Positions 1 to 9,271 of a DNA stretch of 64,000 bases are shown here, piece after piece (position 1 is the stretch's first letter; each line of letters opens with the position of its first letter). The DNA lies in contig NZ_CP107945.1 in NCBI RefSeq assembly GCF_036057275.1, positions 1,178,001 to 1,242,000 on the forward strand, in the 5' to 3' direction. Made by a program: the position numbers and the translations under genes. The notes under the pieces are model-generated. The model made no database searches. It was not told the DNA's origin and saw only the letters and a list, made by a program, of their open reading frames with translations. The stretch is from Streptomyces sp. NBC_00390 (GTDB taxonomy: Bacteria; Actinomycetota; Actinomycetes; Streptomycetales; Streptomycetaceae).

Positions 1-3000
1 CGAGGGCGGCGAGCGTGGCCCGCACCTCACGCGCGGCGAGGATGCGGGTCGCCTCGATCTCGATTTCGGCGGGTGTGCGCAGGCCCTTCCCGAACAGGGC
101 GGCACGCAGGGATACACGGTCGTGGGCGTGGGCGACGGCCGGGTCCTCGGCTTCCTCGGGCCGTGAGGTGCGGCCGACAACTTCGATGTGGCAGCCGGTC
201 GTCTTGGCGAGGGCGAGGGCCGTGCGCGCGGTGATGCCACGGGCTCCCCCGGTGAGGAGGACGACGGCGTCACGGCCGATCGGGAGCGGTGGCATCGCTT
301 CGGTGACCGGCAGGGGCGCGGACACGGTCCGCAGAGTGTTGCGGGTGCCGTTGGTGTAGCCGATGACCAAGGGCTCCTCGGGCGCGCACAGTTCGGCGAT
401 CAGATGGGCGGCGATCCGCTCGGGGCGGTCCTTGGGGTCGACGTCGACGGCGCGCACTGCGGTGCCGGGGTGTTCGATCGCCGCGGTGCGGGCGAAGCCG
501 TACAGTCCGGCGCCGGGGACGGGGTCGGGCGAGCCGCTCCGGCCGAAGTCGCCGCCGCGGCCGGTGACGAGCAGGAGCCGGTGCGTTCCTTCGGTCAGAA
601 TGTCGCGCAGCGCGGCGAAGTTCTCCGGAAGCACGGGCGCGGGGGCGGGTCGCAGGGCGCTGAGGTCCACGACGCCGTCTGCTCCTGCAGCGTCCGCGAG
701 CCGGTCCGGGTGGAGTGTGCGCACCTCTGCGCCGTGGGACTCCAGCGCGGCGGCGAGGGCGGCGGCGACACCGAGCCCGTCGTCGACGACGGCGAGCCGC
801 AGTCCGGGGAGTACGTCGGCGGGGTCGCGGGTGTTGGCCGGCCCGATGGGGGCGACCTCGACGAGCAGCCTGTCCGGCAGCGGCACCGGGGCCGCCGCCA
901 CTTCCTCGGGGGCCGGGGGCCCGGAGGCCCGCACCGGCCCGTCGGCCGACACGGCTTCCGCCGCCGCGTCCCGTGTCACGATCCAGTCGACGATCCCGCC
1001 GATCGTCTTCAGCCGGGACAGTTCCTCGACGGCCGAATCGGCCGGGCCGTCCGCTCCCCGCGGCAGCCCGATCCGGTCGGCCAGCGCCCCGATGATCTCC
1101 ACTCGCTTGATGGAGTCGACCGAGAGATCGGCCTCCAGATCCAGCGTGGGGTCGAGCATCTCCCTCGGGTAGCCGGTCCTGACGTGGACGATTTCCAGGA
1201 CCGCGTCCAGGAGTTGATCGGGCGTCAGCGGTGGATGACCGGCGGCGGGCTCATCGGAGTCGACCCGCACCGGCGCAGGCACCGCCTGCGGCTCCGGCAG
1301 CGGCTCCGACACAGCTGTCGGACCGGCCTCGGCGCCCAAGTACCCCAGCAGTACGTCCCGCTGCGCGGCCACGAGTTCCCGTGCCCCACGCAGGTACTCC
1401 AGCACTGCGTCCTCCCGCCGGTCCACGGCCTCCGCCGCCGCACGAACCGGGGTCACGCGCCGTGCAGGGAGCAGTCCGCCCGCCACCGGAACGCCGTCCG
1501 CCGTGCGGACGAGGTGGCCGTCGACCAGCCATCCGGCTCGGCGGGGCGGCTCAGCAGGCAGGGCGGAGGCGCGGCCGGCGAACAAGGGCTCCGGGTCGAA
1601 CGGGACCCCGGCGGCGGCGAGTTCGCCCAGCGCGTTCACCAGGCGGGCCAGGCCGTGCGCGCCCACGATGTCGATCGGCACCGCGGTGTGCGGCCGGTCG
1701 CCCAGAATGCGGCCGACGAGGCCCGTGAGCACCCGGCCCGGGCCGGCCTCCACAAAGGTCCTCACTCCCGAGGCGTACATCGCTTCGATCTGCTCGGCGA
1801 ATCGCACGGGTTCGGCGAGTTGACGCGCGAGGAGCGCCCGTACGGACGCCGCCTCGACCGGATAGGGGCTCGCGGTCGTGTTGGACCACACAGGGATGGC
1901 GGGCTCGGTGACGGATGCAGCGGCCAGCTCGGAGGCCAGCGCATCCGCTGCCGCCGCGACGACCTCGCTGTGGAACGCGCAGGCGACCGGGATGCGTTCG
2001 GCCCTGATTCCCGCGTCCCGCAGCGCTCCGATCGCGGCGTCGACCGCCGCGGTCGGGCCGGAGATGACGCTCTGCGCCGGTGCGTTGTGGTTGGCGAGGA
2101 CGCATCCGGGCGGCAGTTCGGGCAGCTCGCTCGGCGCCGCGGACACGGCTGCCATCGTTCCCGGGTCGTCGCCTGCGGCGGCGAGGATCGCATGGGCACG
2201 CCGGTCGCTGAGCCGCAGCAGAGTCTCGGTGTCGTACGCGCCTGCGGCCCAGAGCGCGACGAGTTCGCCGTACGAGTGGCCTGCGGTGCAGTCGGGACGT
2301 ATGCCGAGTGAGGTGAGCAACTGGTGAGCGGCGGCGCCCGCGATGCCGAGGGCGGGCTGGGCGGTGCGGGTGTCGGTGACGGCGGCGCGCTGGGCGGCTC
2401 GCTCCTCGGGGGTGAAGGCGGCGGGCGGGAACATCGCGGCCGCGAGACGTGGATCCGCCTCGTACAGCAGCCCGCGCAGGTGGGGGAAGGCGATGAACAG
2501 GTCGTTCAGCATGCCCGGGCGCTGGCTGCCCTGGCCGGGGAAGAGGAAGGCGGACCGGCCGCCCGAAGCGGGCGCGGCGTCGTGCACGTAGACGCCCTCG
2601 CCACAGGCGTGAGTCCGGGCCCGGTCCAGCTTCGCGGGCAGGTCGTCCAGGCCCGTGGCGACGACCGCGATCCGGATGGCTCCCTCGCCGCGCGAGGTCT
2701 CCGCGGCGAGGTCGCGCAGGGGCCAGGGCCGGCCGGCCGCGTCGTTCTGCTCCAGACGCGCGGCGAGGCGGTCGATGGCGCCGAGCGCGGCGTCCCGGTC
2801 GGCTCCGCGGAAGCAGAACAGCTCGGCGGGCCAGGCGTCCAGGCCGTGCTCGGGCTCACCGCCGCCGTAGGGTGCGTCCTCATGACCCGAGAGCACTGCG
2901 TGGTAGTTGGTGCCGCCGAAGCCGAAGGCGCTGACGCCCGCGAACCGCTTTCCCGGGGGCGCGGTCCACGGCCTGGCCTCGGTGTCGAAGCAGAAGGGGC

Positions 3001-6000
3001 TGGCGTCGGGCTTCCAGTCGGGGTTGGGGCAGGCCAGATGCAGCGTCGGCGGCCGTACGCCGGAGTGCACGGCCCGTGCCGCCTTGATCAGCCCGGCCAG
3101 GCCCGCGGCGCATTTGGTGTGGCCGAGCTGCGACTTCACGGATCCGAGCGAGCAGGAACCCGCCCCGGAGTCTGCGAAGACCTCGGTGAGGACGGCCAGC
3201 TCGGTGCTGTCGCCGACGACGGTTCCGGTGCCGTGTGCTTCCACCAGGCCGATCTCGGCGGGTGCGATTCCCGCGCGCCGGTAGGCGCGTTCCAGGGCCC
3301 GTCGCTGTCCTTCGGGCCGGGGCGCGGTGAGGCCGAGGGATCGTCCGTCGCTGGACGCGCCGACGGCCTTGACGACGGCGTAGATGCGGTCACCGTCGCG
3401 TTCGGCGTCCGCGAGGCGTTTGAGTACGACGCAGGCGACGCCTTCGCCGAGTGCGATGCCGTCGGCGGATGCGTCGAAGGGCCGACAGCGGCCGGTGGGC
3501 GACAGGGCTCGTACGGAGGCGAACATCAGGTAGTCGTTGATGCTGTTGTGCACATCGGCGCCGCCGCAGAGCACCATGTCGCTGTCCCGGTCGCGCAGCT
3601 GCTTGCAGGCCAGGTCGAGTGCGGCGAGCGAGGACGCGCAGGCGGCGTCGATGGTGCAGTTGGCGCCGCCGAGGTCGAGTCGGTTGGCGACGCGTCCGGC
3701 GATGACGTTCGCGAGGACTCCGGGGAAGGAGTCCTCGGTCAGCTTGGGCAACTGCTCGTCGAGTTCGGGCGGCAGCCGGCCGAGATAGCCGGGGTGCAGG
3801 GCGCGGAAGCCGTACGCCCCGGCCAGGTCGGTGCCCGCTTCGGCGCCGAAGACGACGGAGGTGCGGGAGCGGTCGAACTGCCGCCGGCCCGCGTATCCGG
3901 CGTCGGTCAGTGCGCGGGCGGCTACGTCGAGTGCGAGCAGCTGCACCGGCTCGATGCTGCCGAGTGAAGCGGGAGCGATGCCGTGTGCGAGCGCGTCGAA
4001 CGGTGCGGCCGACAGGAAACCGCCCCACCGTGACGGGGTGCGCTCCCCCGCGCGTGCCGGGTCGGGGTCGTAGTGGATCTCGGGGTCCCAGCGGTCGGCC
4101 GGGACTTCGGTGACGGAGTCGGTGCCGGCGACGATGTTGGACCAGTACGCGGCGAGGTCGTCCGCGCCGGGATAGCGGCAGGCCATGCCGACGACGGCGA
4201 TGTCCAGCGGTTCCTCGGGCCCGGACGTCGGCGCGCCCGCTCGCAGCTCCTCGAGTCGCTCTTCGAGCAGCCGTGTTGCGCCGTCGGTGACCTTGGTGTG
4301 CAGTTCGGCGACGGTGGTGACGGCGGTGCGTGCGGTGGCGATCTGGCCGAGCATGTACAGGCCCTCATCGCGCTGCACGGCCTCGTCCACCGGCACGAGT
4401 CCCGTCTCGGTGCGGCGCAGGCCCTTGCTGGCGAGCCGCAGCCGTCCGAGGTTGAGCTTCTCCAGTTCGGCCCAGACCTCGCTCTGGCTCGCGCCGCCTT
4501 GCCGCAGCCGTTCCGCCGTGGCGGTGAAGGCGTCGACGTACGGCGTGGTGGCGCACCGGGTCGCATGGCCCGGGGAGGTGTGCAGCAGGCTGGTGGCCTC
4601 GCAGCCGATGGCTTCCTGCTGGAAGCCGGGCAGGATGGCTCCGGCGGTGACGGCATCCTCGGTGAACAGATAGGCGGTGCCCATGAGGACCCCTGTCCGG
4701 GCTCCGCGCTCGGCCAGCGGGCCTGCGGCGGTCATGGCCATCGCGGCGGACCGCTCGTCGTGGATGCCGCCGGCGAACAGCACGTCGAGTTCGGCGGCGT
4801 ACGGGCACGCGAGCAGCCGGTCGATCTGCTCCTCCCAGAGCGGGAAGGCGGCGCGCGGGCCGATGTGGCCGCCGCACTCCAGCCCTTCGAAGACGAACCG
4901 CCGCGCGCCTTCGGCGAGAAACTGCTCCAGCAGTCCTGGTGAGGGCACATGCAGATAGGTCCGGGTGCCTGCGGCCTCCAGCTCGGCGGCCTGCGCAGGC
5001 CGGCCGCCGGCGATGATCGCGTACGAGGGTCGGGCGTCGGCGACGGCGGCGAGCTGTTCGCGGCGCAGTTCGTCGGGCGCGAAGCCGAGCAGGCCGACGC
5101 CCCAGTCGCGGCCGGCCAGGCGTGCGGCGGTCTCGGTGAGCAGTTCGCGCACCTCGGAGCCGTTCATCACGGCCAGCGCGACAAAGGGCAGCCCGCCCGA
5201 CTGCGCCACGGCGCAGGCGAAGGCGGGCCGGTCGCTGACGCGGGTCATGGGCCCTTGGGCGACGGGCAGATGGCCTTCGCCGCGGCGAGGCTGGAGCGGA
5301 CGGGCCAGTACGGCCGCTTCGAGGTGGCCGGTGATGGCCGCTCGCACCGCCTGAACGACGGAGCCGGTGGTGCGGTGGCGCGCGGCGAGCCGGGCGGCGG
5401 CGGCTCCGTCCTGGCCGACGGGCAGCGGCTGCGTGCGCAGACCGCGGGCGCCGAGCTGTTCGGCGACTTCGCCGTGAACGGGTGCCAGATCGGGGCGGGT
5501 GTAGATGCGGTGGCCCCCGACGACAGTGGTTTCGCTGCCGTCCATGGCCCGGATCGCGGCCTCGACGTCGGCGGGCAGTCCGTTCACGCCTTCGGTGGTG
5601 AGCGCGAGCTGGGTGTCGAGTACGACGCCGGCGGCCCCGCCCGCGACGGCTGCGGCGGCCGTGTGTGTTCCGATGCCCCCTGCCGCATGGATCGGCACGG
5701 TCAACTCCGGGTCGGCAAGGAGTAGTTGGAGCAGGACAAAGGTGGTCAGTTCGCCGACGCGGCCGCCCGCCTCGTGTCCTTTGGCGACGAGTCCGGACGC
5801 TCCGGCGGTGACGGCGGCACGGGCCTCGGCGATGTCGACGACCTCGGCCCATACCCTGCGCGTGGCCGTGCGCGCCCCCCACCCTGTCGTTCCGGTGCGC
5901 CAGTGCTCTGCGGCGAGCAGGACGGTGTCCACCGTGTCGGGCAGTTCGTCCGGTGCGACGAGGCATCCGGCCGGTATTCGTACGCCGTACCCCCGTCCCC

Positions 6001-6172
6001 GCAGTGAGTCCATGGCGGCCCGTGCCCGTTCACGATCCCTGCCGAGGTCGAGCATGCCCAGCGCGCCGGCACGTTCCGCGGCCGCGACCATCCGCGCGTC
6101 GGGCTCCTCGAACGGGCTCACCACGACGACGAGATCCCGTACGGCGTGCCGGAGGGTGGGGTGAGGGATCAC
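1..6172 (-). CDS. Giant iterative type I PKS / PUFA-synthase-like protein with N-terminal nitronate monooxygenase-like domain (C-terminus off left edge)
   Basis: A single open frame runs from a GTG start at 6172, with AAGGAG just upstream, to the window edge, giving 2057 codons. Domains in order are as follows. Residues about 1-560 are an FMN nitronate-monooxygenase/PfaD-like enoyl reductase domain (GGIHDERSA, ECGGHIGPR). A ketosynthase begins near 655; its active Cys is residue 845 in DAACASS, with EAHGTGT and GHTKCAAG downstream. An acyltransferase with GHSYGEL lies near 1300. One ACP with DSIKRVEI lies near 1685. A ketoreductase begins with LLTGGARGIT near 1973 and is cut by the edge. The ACP motif and the KS-AT-ACP-KR order are those of PfaA/PUFA and related 'secondary lipid' synthases, not of modular macrolide PKSs. 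Fusion of the PfaD-like reductase to the N-terminus is unusual compared with the separate PfaD of marine bacteria. The product is probably a reduced lipid or polyene chain (inference). Any DH domain or partner genes would lie beyond the left edge. Confidence 0.9.
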   Translation of the reverse strand, partial: MIPHPTLRHAVRDLVVVVSPFEEPDARMVAAAERAGALGMLDLGRDRERARAAMDSLRGRGYGVRIPAGCLVAPDELPDTVDTVLLAAEHWRTGTTGWGARTATRRVWAEVVDIAEARAAVTAGASGLVAKGHEAGGRVGELTTFVLLQLLLADPELTVPIHAAGGIGTHTAAAAVAGGAAGVVLDTQLALTTEGVNGLPADVEAAIRAMDGSETTVVGGHRIYTRPDLAPVHGEVAEQLGARGLRTQPLPVGQDGAAAARLAARHRTTGSVVQAVRAAITGHLEAAVLARPLQPRRGEGHLPVAQGPMTRVSDRPAFACAVAQSGGLPFVALAVMNGSEVRELLTETAARLAGRDWGVGLLGFAPDELRREQLAAVADARPSYAIIAGGRPAQAAELEAAGTRTYLHVPSPGLLEQFLAEGARRFVFEGLECGGHIGPRAAFPLWEEQIDRLLACPYAAELDVLFAGGIHDERSAAMAMTAAGPLAERGARTGVLMGTAYLFTEDAVTAGAILPGFQQEAIGCEATSLLHTSPGHATRCATTPYVDAFTATAERLRQGGASQSEVWAELEKLNLGRLRLASKGLRRTETGLVPVDEAVQRDEGLYMLGQIATARTAVTTVAELHTKVTDGATRLLEERLEELRAGAPTSGPEEPLDIAVVGMACRYPGADDLAAYWSNIVAGTDSVTEVPADRWDPEIHYDPDPARAGERTPSRWGGFLSAAPFDALAHGIAPASLGSIEPVQLLALDVAARALTDAGYAGRRQFDRSRTSVVFGAEAGTDLAGAYGFRALHPGYLGRLPPELDEQLPKLTEDSFPGVLANVIAGRVANRLDLGGANCTIDAACASSLAALDLACKQLRDRDSDMVLCGGADVHNSINDYLMFASVRALSPTGRCRPFDASADGIALGEGVACVVLKRLADAERDGDRIYAVVKAVGASSDGRSLGLTAPRPEGQRRALERAYRRAGIAPAEIGLVEAHGTGTVVGDSTELAVLTEVFADSGAGSCSLGSVKSQLGHTKCAAGLAGLIKAARAVHSGVRPPTLHLACPNPDWKPDASPFCFDTEARPWTAPPGKRFAGVSAFGFGGTNYHAVLSGHEDAPYGGGEPEHGLDAWPAELFCFRGADRDAALGAIDRLAARLEQNDAAGRPWPLRDLAAETSRGEGAIRIAVVATGLDDLPAKLDRARTHACGEGVYVHDAAPASGGRSAFLFPGQGSQRPGMLNDLFIAFPHLRGLLYEADPRLAAAMFPPAAFTPEERAAQRAAVTDTRTAQPALGIAGAAAHQLLTSLGIRPDCTAGHSYGELVALWAAGAYDTETLLRLSDRRAHAILAAAGDDPGTMAAVSAAPSELPELPPGCVLANHNAPAQSVISGPTAAVDAAIGALRDAGIRAERIPVACAFHSEVVAAAADALASELAAASVTEPAIPVWSNTTASPYPVEAASVRALLARQLAEPVRFAEQIEAMYASGVRTFVEAGPGRVLTGLVGRILGDRPHTAVPIDIVGAHGLARLVNALGELAAAGVPFDPEPLFAGRASALPAEPPRRAGWLVDGHLVRTADGVPVAGGLLPARRVTPVRAAAEAVDRREDAVLEYLRGARELVAAQRDVLLGYLGAEAGPTAVSEPLPEPQAVPAPVRVDSDEPAAGHPPLTPDQLLDAVLEIVHVRTGYPREMLDPTLDLEADLSVDSIKRVEIIGALADRIGLPRGADGPADSAVEELSRLKTIGGIVDWIVTRDAAAEAVSADGPVRASGPPAPEEVAAAPVPLPDRLLVEVAPIGPANTRDPADVLPGLRLAVVDDGLGVAAALAAALESHGAEVRTLHPDRLADAAGADGVVDLSALRPAPAPVLPENFAALRDILTEGTHRLLLVTGRGGDFGRSGSPDPVPGAGLYGFARTAAIEHPGTAVRAVDVDPKDRPERIAAHLIAELCAPEEPLVIGYTNGTRNTLRTVSAPLPVTEAMPPLPIGRDAVVLLTGGARGITARTALALAKTTGCHIEVVGRTSRPEEAEDPAVAHAHDRVSLRAALFGKGLRTPAEIEIEATRILAAREVRATLAAL

Positions 6173-6406
6173 GGGCTCTCCTTGGGTTCCGAGCAGGGCC
6201 GGGCGAGGGAGCGAACGTGGCGCATGTGCCTCATGTCCACGGAGTACCGGTGGCACGGCACCGCGGATACGCAGGCATGACAAGGCGCACCGCGACGGGT
6301 CCCAGGAGGTACGGGCTCCTGTTCGTCAGGGCGGTACCGGGCGGTAACCCGCCATGCCGCGTTGAATCCTGCGGCGGTCGGCCGTCAGAGTCAACGCTCA
6401 GCCGCC

Positions 6407-6429
6407 GGCCATGCCACAGAGGTATGGCC
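6407..6429. promoter_or_regulatory. LysR-type T-N11-A dyad operator candidate
   Basis: The perfect inverted repeat GGCCAT-N11-ATGGCC has exactly the T-N11-A geometry of LysR-family recognition sites. It sits in the 355-bp divergent gap between the PKS gene (start 6172) and the LysR gene (start 6528). The sequence is seen directly; its use by this LysR protein is inferred. Confidence 0.55.
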
Positions 6430-6468
6430 TGTCGCCTGTGGAACTACTCTCAACTCCCCGGTATTGAC

Positions 6469-6482
6469 GGGAATTTGTTCCC
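6469..6482. promoter_or_regulatory. Palindrome GGGAA-N4-TTCCC upstream of the LysR gene
   Basis: A perfect 5-bp dyad, GGGAATTTGTTCCC, lies 46 bp upstream of the LysR start codon, in the most AT-rich part of the gap. It could be a second regulator site or overlap the LysR promoter. Evidence is positional only. Confidence 0.3.
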
Positions 6483-6527
6483 ATTCGCGCTCTTACACCT
6501 GCAACACCCCAGGGCTACCGTCCGCAT

Positions 6528-7421
6528 ATGACCCCCACACTTCAGCAGCTGCGTTACCTCGTCGCCGTTGCGGACTGCCGATCCATCACGGCCGCGGCGC
6601 ACTCGGTCTACGTCGCCCAGCCCGCGCTCTCCCGGTCCATCCAGTCGCTCGAACGTGACTTAGGGGTGGAGCTCCTCGAGCGCACGGCCTCGGGCGCGAC
6701 GCTCACGCCGGAAGGCGCTCGCGTCGTGCGGCTGGCCCGCACGGTCCTTGACGCCGTGGAGGCGATCGAGGACATCCGTCCGGCGCATACGGGCTGCTCG
6801 CGCGCCTCGCTGGCGGTCGCCGCGACGCCGACCCTCTCACTGGATCTCGCCGCCGACCTGGTGCCCTCCTTCGCCGAGCGCCATCCCGCCATCGACGTAC
6901 GCCTGCTCCAGCACGACAGCCGCGAGGCGCTCGTACGGGCCCTGACCGACGGCGCGGCGGAGCTGGCGCTGGTCGACCTGCCGGTCGACAAAGAACTGTT
7001 CACGCACCGTCTGCAGGACCGGGAGATCGTGCTGATCTCGCCGCCCGGCTCGGGGCTGCCCGATCCGGTTCCGTTCCGCATGCTCGACGGTCTGCGGATG
7101 GTGCTGCCGACGCCCGGTACCGGCGCTCGCGCGGAGCTCGACGCGATGTTCGGCCGGCTCGGTGTACGGCCCGTCGCGGTGGTCGAGTCGGACGAGCGGC
7201 CGGCGTGGGTGACCGGCGTCGCGGACGGTCGTGGCTCGCTGATCTGGTACCGGGACATGGTCCTACGGGCTTTCGGCAGTCGCGTGGAAGTCCGGTCGTT
7301 CACAACGCCGTTGCTGCGTGCCGTCGACATCGTGCACCCGCGCCGCCCGCTCAGCCGCGCCGCCCGCGCGTTCCTCTCGCACGCCCGGCACAACGCAGCG
7401 GTGCGGGAGCCCGCGAGATAG
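6528..7421 (+). CDS. LysR-family transcriptional regulator
   Basis: This is a 297-residue protein of normal LysR length. Residues 1-60 form the winged helix-turn-helix (LQQLRYLVAVAD, AQPALSRSIQSLE, GVELLERT), followed by a linker helix. Residues about 90-295 form the periplasmic-binding-like effector domain (LAVAATPTLSLDLAADLVP, AELALVDLP, REIVLISPPGS). It is transcribed divergently from the giant PKS gene, with a T-N11-A dyad between them, the usual arrangement for a LysR protein that controls its neighbour and itself. The inducer is unknown. The ATG at 6528 matches the conserved start of the HTH. Confidence 0.9.
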   Translation: MTPTLQQLRYLVAVADCRSITAAAHSVYVAQPALSRSIQSLERDLGVELLERTASGATLTPEGARVVRLARTVLDAVEAIEDIRPAHTGCSRASLAVAATPTLSLDLAADLVPSFAERHPAIDVRLLQHDSREALVRALTDGAAELALVDLPVDKELFTHRLQDREIVLISPPGSGLPDPVPFRMLDGLRMVLPTPGTGARAELDAMFGRLGVRPVAVVESDERPAWVTGVADGRGSLIWYRDMVLRAFGSRVEVRSFTTPLLRAVDIVHPRRPLSRAARAFLSHARHNAAVREPAR

Positions 7422-7615
7422 GGCGACGGGTCCTCGTGCCTGCCGGGCATCGCCCCATGCCCAACCGGCGGTACACGCTTGGGGCCTGGAGTGCTCGACG
7501 TTGCTGATGGTTCGGCGCCCCGACGGCCCGCTTCTGACCAGGCTCTTGGCGTTGTGACGCCGTGTCGAGATCTGTTTCTTACCGCGACTGCCGACGGCTA
7601 CGAGCATGGAAGGCC

Positions 7616-7699
7616 ATGGCGACGGTTGCACTGGTGGGAACGCTGGACAGCAAAGGCGTGGAGTACGGCAGGCTGCTGGACCATCTGCGACGGCACGGC
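7616..7699 (+). pseudogene. 5' fragment of a UPF0261 (Tm-1-like ATP-binding) gene
   Basis: After GGAAGG, an ATG opens a frame starting MATVALVGTLDSKGVEYG, the typical N-terminus of UPF0261/Tm-1-like ATP-binding proteins (usually VALVGTLDTKG). Similarity stops after about 28 codons, where a transposase fragment on the other strand begins near 7700. The rest of this roughly 400-residue family is missing, so this is a truncated remnant at an IS junction. Confidence 0.5.
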
Positions 7700-7800
7700 T
7701 CGAGACCATCCTCGCGGATGCCGCGGCTCGCGCAGATGTTCGCGGATGGCGCAGGAGGAGTACGGCTCATCGGCCAGGACCACGACCCGCGCGGTCCGTT
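7700..7800 (-). pseudogene. IS5-family transposase fragment
   Basis: The minus strand encodes VVVLADEPYSSCAIREHLRE, closely matching VVLADTAYSSRAIREHLRK in the longer IS5 remnant at 39.6 kb in this window. An extra base then breaks the frame in the following GI(R) segment. Only about 30 codons of the catalytic domain remain. It is wedged between a truncated UPF0261 start and the 3' end of the DUF1963-like gene. Confidence 0.55.
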
Positions 7801-8447
7801 GACGTCCCCGCGGTCGAGGAACGGTGGGGGAACTCGGTGACCTGCTCCGGTGAGAGCAGGCACGGCTCCGGGAGGTAGTCGCCGAGTTGGACGATCGGCG
7901 GCTCGGGCGGTGCGTCGAGGACGTCGGTGACGGTGGCGGAGGAGCGCCAGAAGAGTGCGGTCCTGGGGTGGATCGCCTCGTCGATCGGGTGGCCGAAGGG
8001 GCACCACAGGACTTGGAGGAGGTCCGCGGCGGGCGGGCAGGGGAAGGGGACGTCGCGGGTGTACAGCTGGGCCACGGGGAGGAGGAGGATCGGGCCGTCG
8101 AACCACGGGCGGCCCGCGTTGATCCGCTTCTCGGTCTCCAGGTCCTCGGGGGTCCACTCGGGTGCCTCGGGGTCGAGGCGCAGCCGCTCGGTGGCTGCGG
8201 CGCGGTTGCGGCGCAGGAGCCGGATGTCGTCCGGGAGTGGACCACCAGCGCCGCGCGGCTGTCGTGCGGTCCTTCGCAGTGCGGCCACGGCTCGTCGGCG
8301 GGCCACAGCAGCGGCCCGCCGACGGAGCTGTCGCGCGGTCGGCGACCCCGGCCGGGGGTGCAGCCGGGTCGCCGTGCGCGCCAGCGGGGCCAGTTGAGGG
8401 AAGAGCGCGGTGACGTCGAACGGCCGCGGCGGGGTGGCGCGACTCAT
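7767..8447 (-). pseudogene. DUF1963-like protein with two compensating frameshifts and a replaced C-terminus
   Basis: The frame starts at ATG 8447 (GGGAG upstream) and reads 226 codons to 7767. Two parts fit a Streptomyces DUF1963-like family: an N-terminal LFPQLAPLARTATRL and later LLPVAQLYTRDVPFPC, LQVLWCPFGH and CLLSPEQVTEFP. Between about 8240 and 8335 the sensible protein, SVGGPLLWPADEPWPHCEG, lies in a different frame. An insertion near 8333 and a deletion near 8242 therefore appear to cancel each other. After LSPEQVTEFP the sequence turns into the antisense of IS5 debris, so the native C-terminus is gone. The family name is a recollection of the motif pattern. Decay is more likely than a functional scrambled segment. 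Confidence 0.55.
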
Positions 8448-8478
8448 TCCGGCTCCCGATGGTGTGAATCAGCTGAGA

Positions 8479-9120
8479 TCAGTTCCCGAGCGGCGGCTGG
8501 GGCGGAACCGGTCCCTCGCCCGCATAGGTGTCGCCTCGCGGTGCCGAGGGGGCGTCGTCCTCGGCGAGCGTCAGGCTGGGCCAGGGCCCGGCGAGGGCGG
8601 TGTCGTCCAGGGTGATGCCGAGGTGGTCGAGGACCAGGGCCACCACCGGCGCCATCCCGGCGTCCTCACCCTCGTGCGCGGCGAGCGCCGCTGCCACCCG
8701 GTCCCACCAGGGTTCGGTCCGCGCGGGCCGGGTGTGCTCCATGCCGGGCTCGAAGTTCACGACGCACTCGCCGTCGCGCCAGTACTGGAAGACGTCGAGC
8801 CCTTCAGTGGTCAGCACGTTGTACGTCTCGGTGCCCCGGGACAGTTCCGCGAGCGGTTCGTTCCAGGATCCGATGACACCGTCCTCCTCGAGACAGAAGG
8901 CCCAGTCGCCGAGCCTCCCGGATCGCAGCAGCGAAACCGCTCCGTCGCCGGAGTCGCCCGAGGGAAGATCCGAGGCCTCGTCCGCATCGAGCGGACGCGC
9001 CTGCTCCGGATCGGCTCCGTACCGGGCGAACACCTCCTCGGGGCCCAGCCCTCGTGTGAAGGTGATGCACATCCAGGCCGTCGCCCACTCGAGCGAACGC
9101 GCGTCCGTGCCTGCTTCCAT
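8479..9120 (-). CDS. DUF6461-like protein
   Basis: This 213-residue soluble, acidic protein starts at ATG 9120. The N-terminal segment WATAWMCITFTRGLGPEEVF followed by ARYGAD resembles the start of DUF6461 proteins, which are common, uncharacterised actinobacterial proteins. Residues 40-150 contain a glycine/tryptophan-rich beta region (GDWAFCLEEDGVIGSW). The C-terminal third (AAALAAHEGEDAGMAPVVA) is helical and ends in a proline-rich tail. It lies 31 bp upstream of the DUF1963-like gene on the same strand and may once have shared its transcript. Function is unknown and the family call is moderate. Confidence 0.6.
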   Translation of the reverse strand: MEAGTDARSLEWATAWMCITFTRGLGPEEVFARYGADPEQARPLDADEASDLPSGDSGDGAVSLLRSGRLGDWAFCLEEDGVIGSWNEPLAELSRGTETYNVLTTEGLDVFQYWRDGECVVNFEPGMEHTRPARTEPWWDRVAAALAAHEGEDAGMAPVVALVLDHLGITLDDTALAGPWPSLTLAEDDAPSAPRGDTYAGEGPVPPQPPLGN

Positions 9121-9271
9121 GTTCTGCCTCCGTCATTCACACCTGGCATCGTCTGCCGGGGTCGAACCTTCCGGGCTCCCCGCAGCGAGCGAGGCGCGGC
9201 GGAAAGCCCGGTTCATGATGCCTGGTTCAGGCAGCGGGACCGGCTTACGGGGCGGGATGCCCTGTGGGGTC

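Noticed and set aside
188..5966. Several long open frames antisense to, or out of frame with, the giant PKS
   Set aside because: The minus frame from 6172 carries KS, AT, ACP and KR motifs without interruption. The others are arginine-rich shadows.
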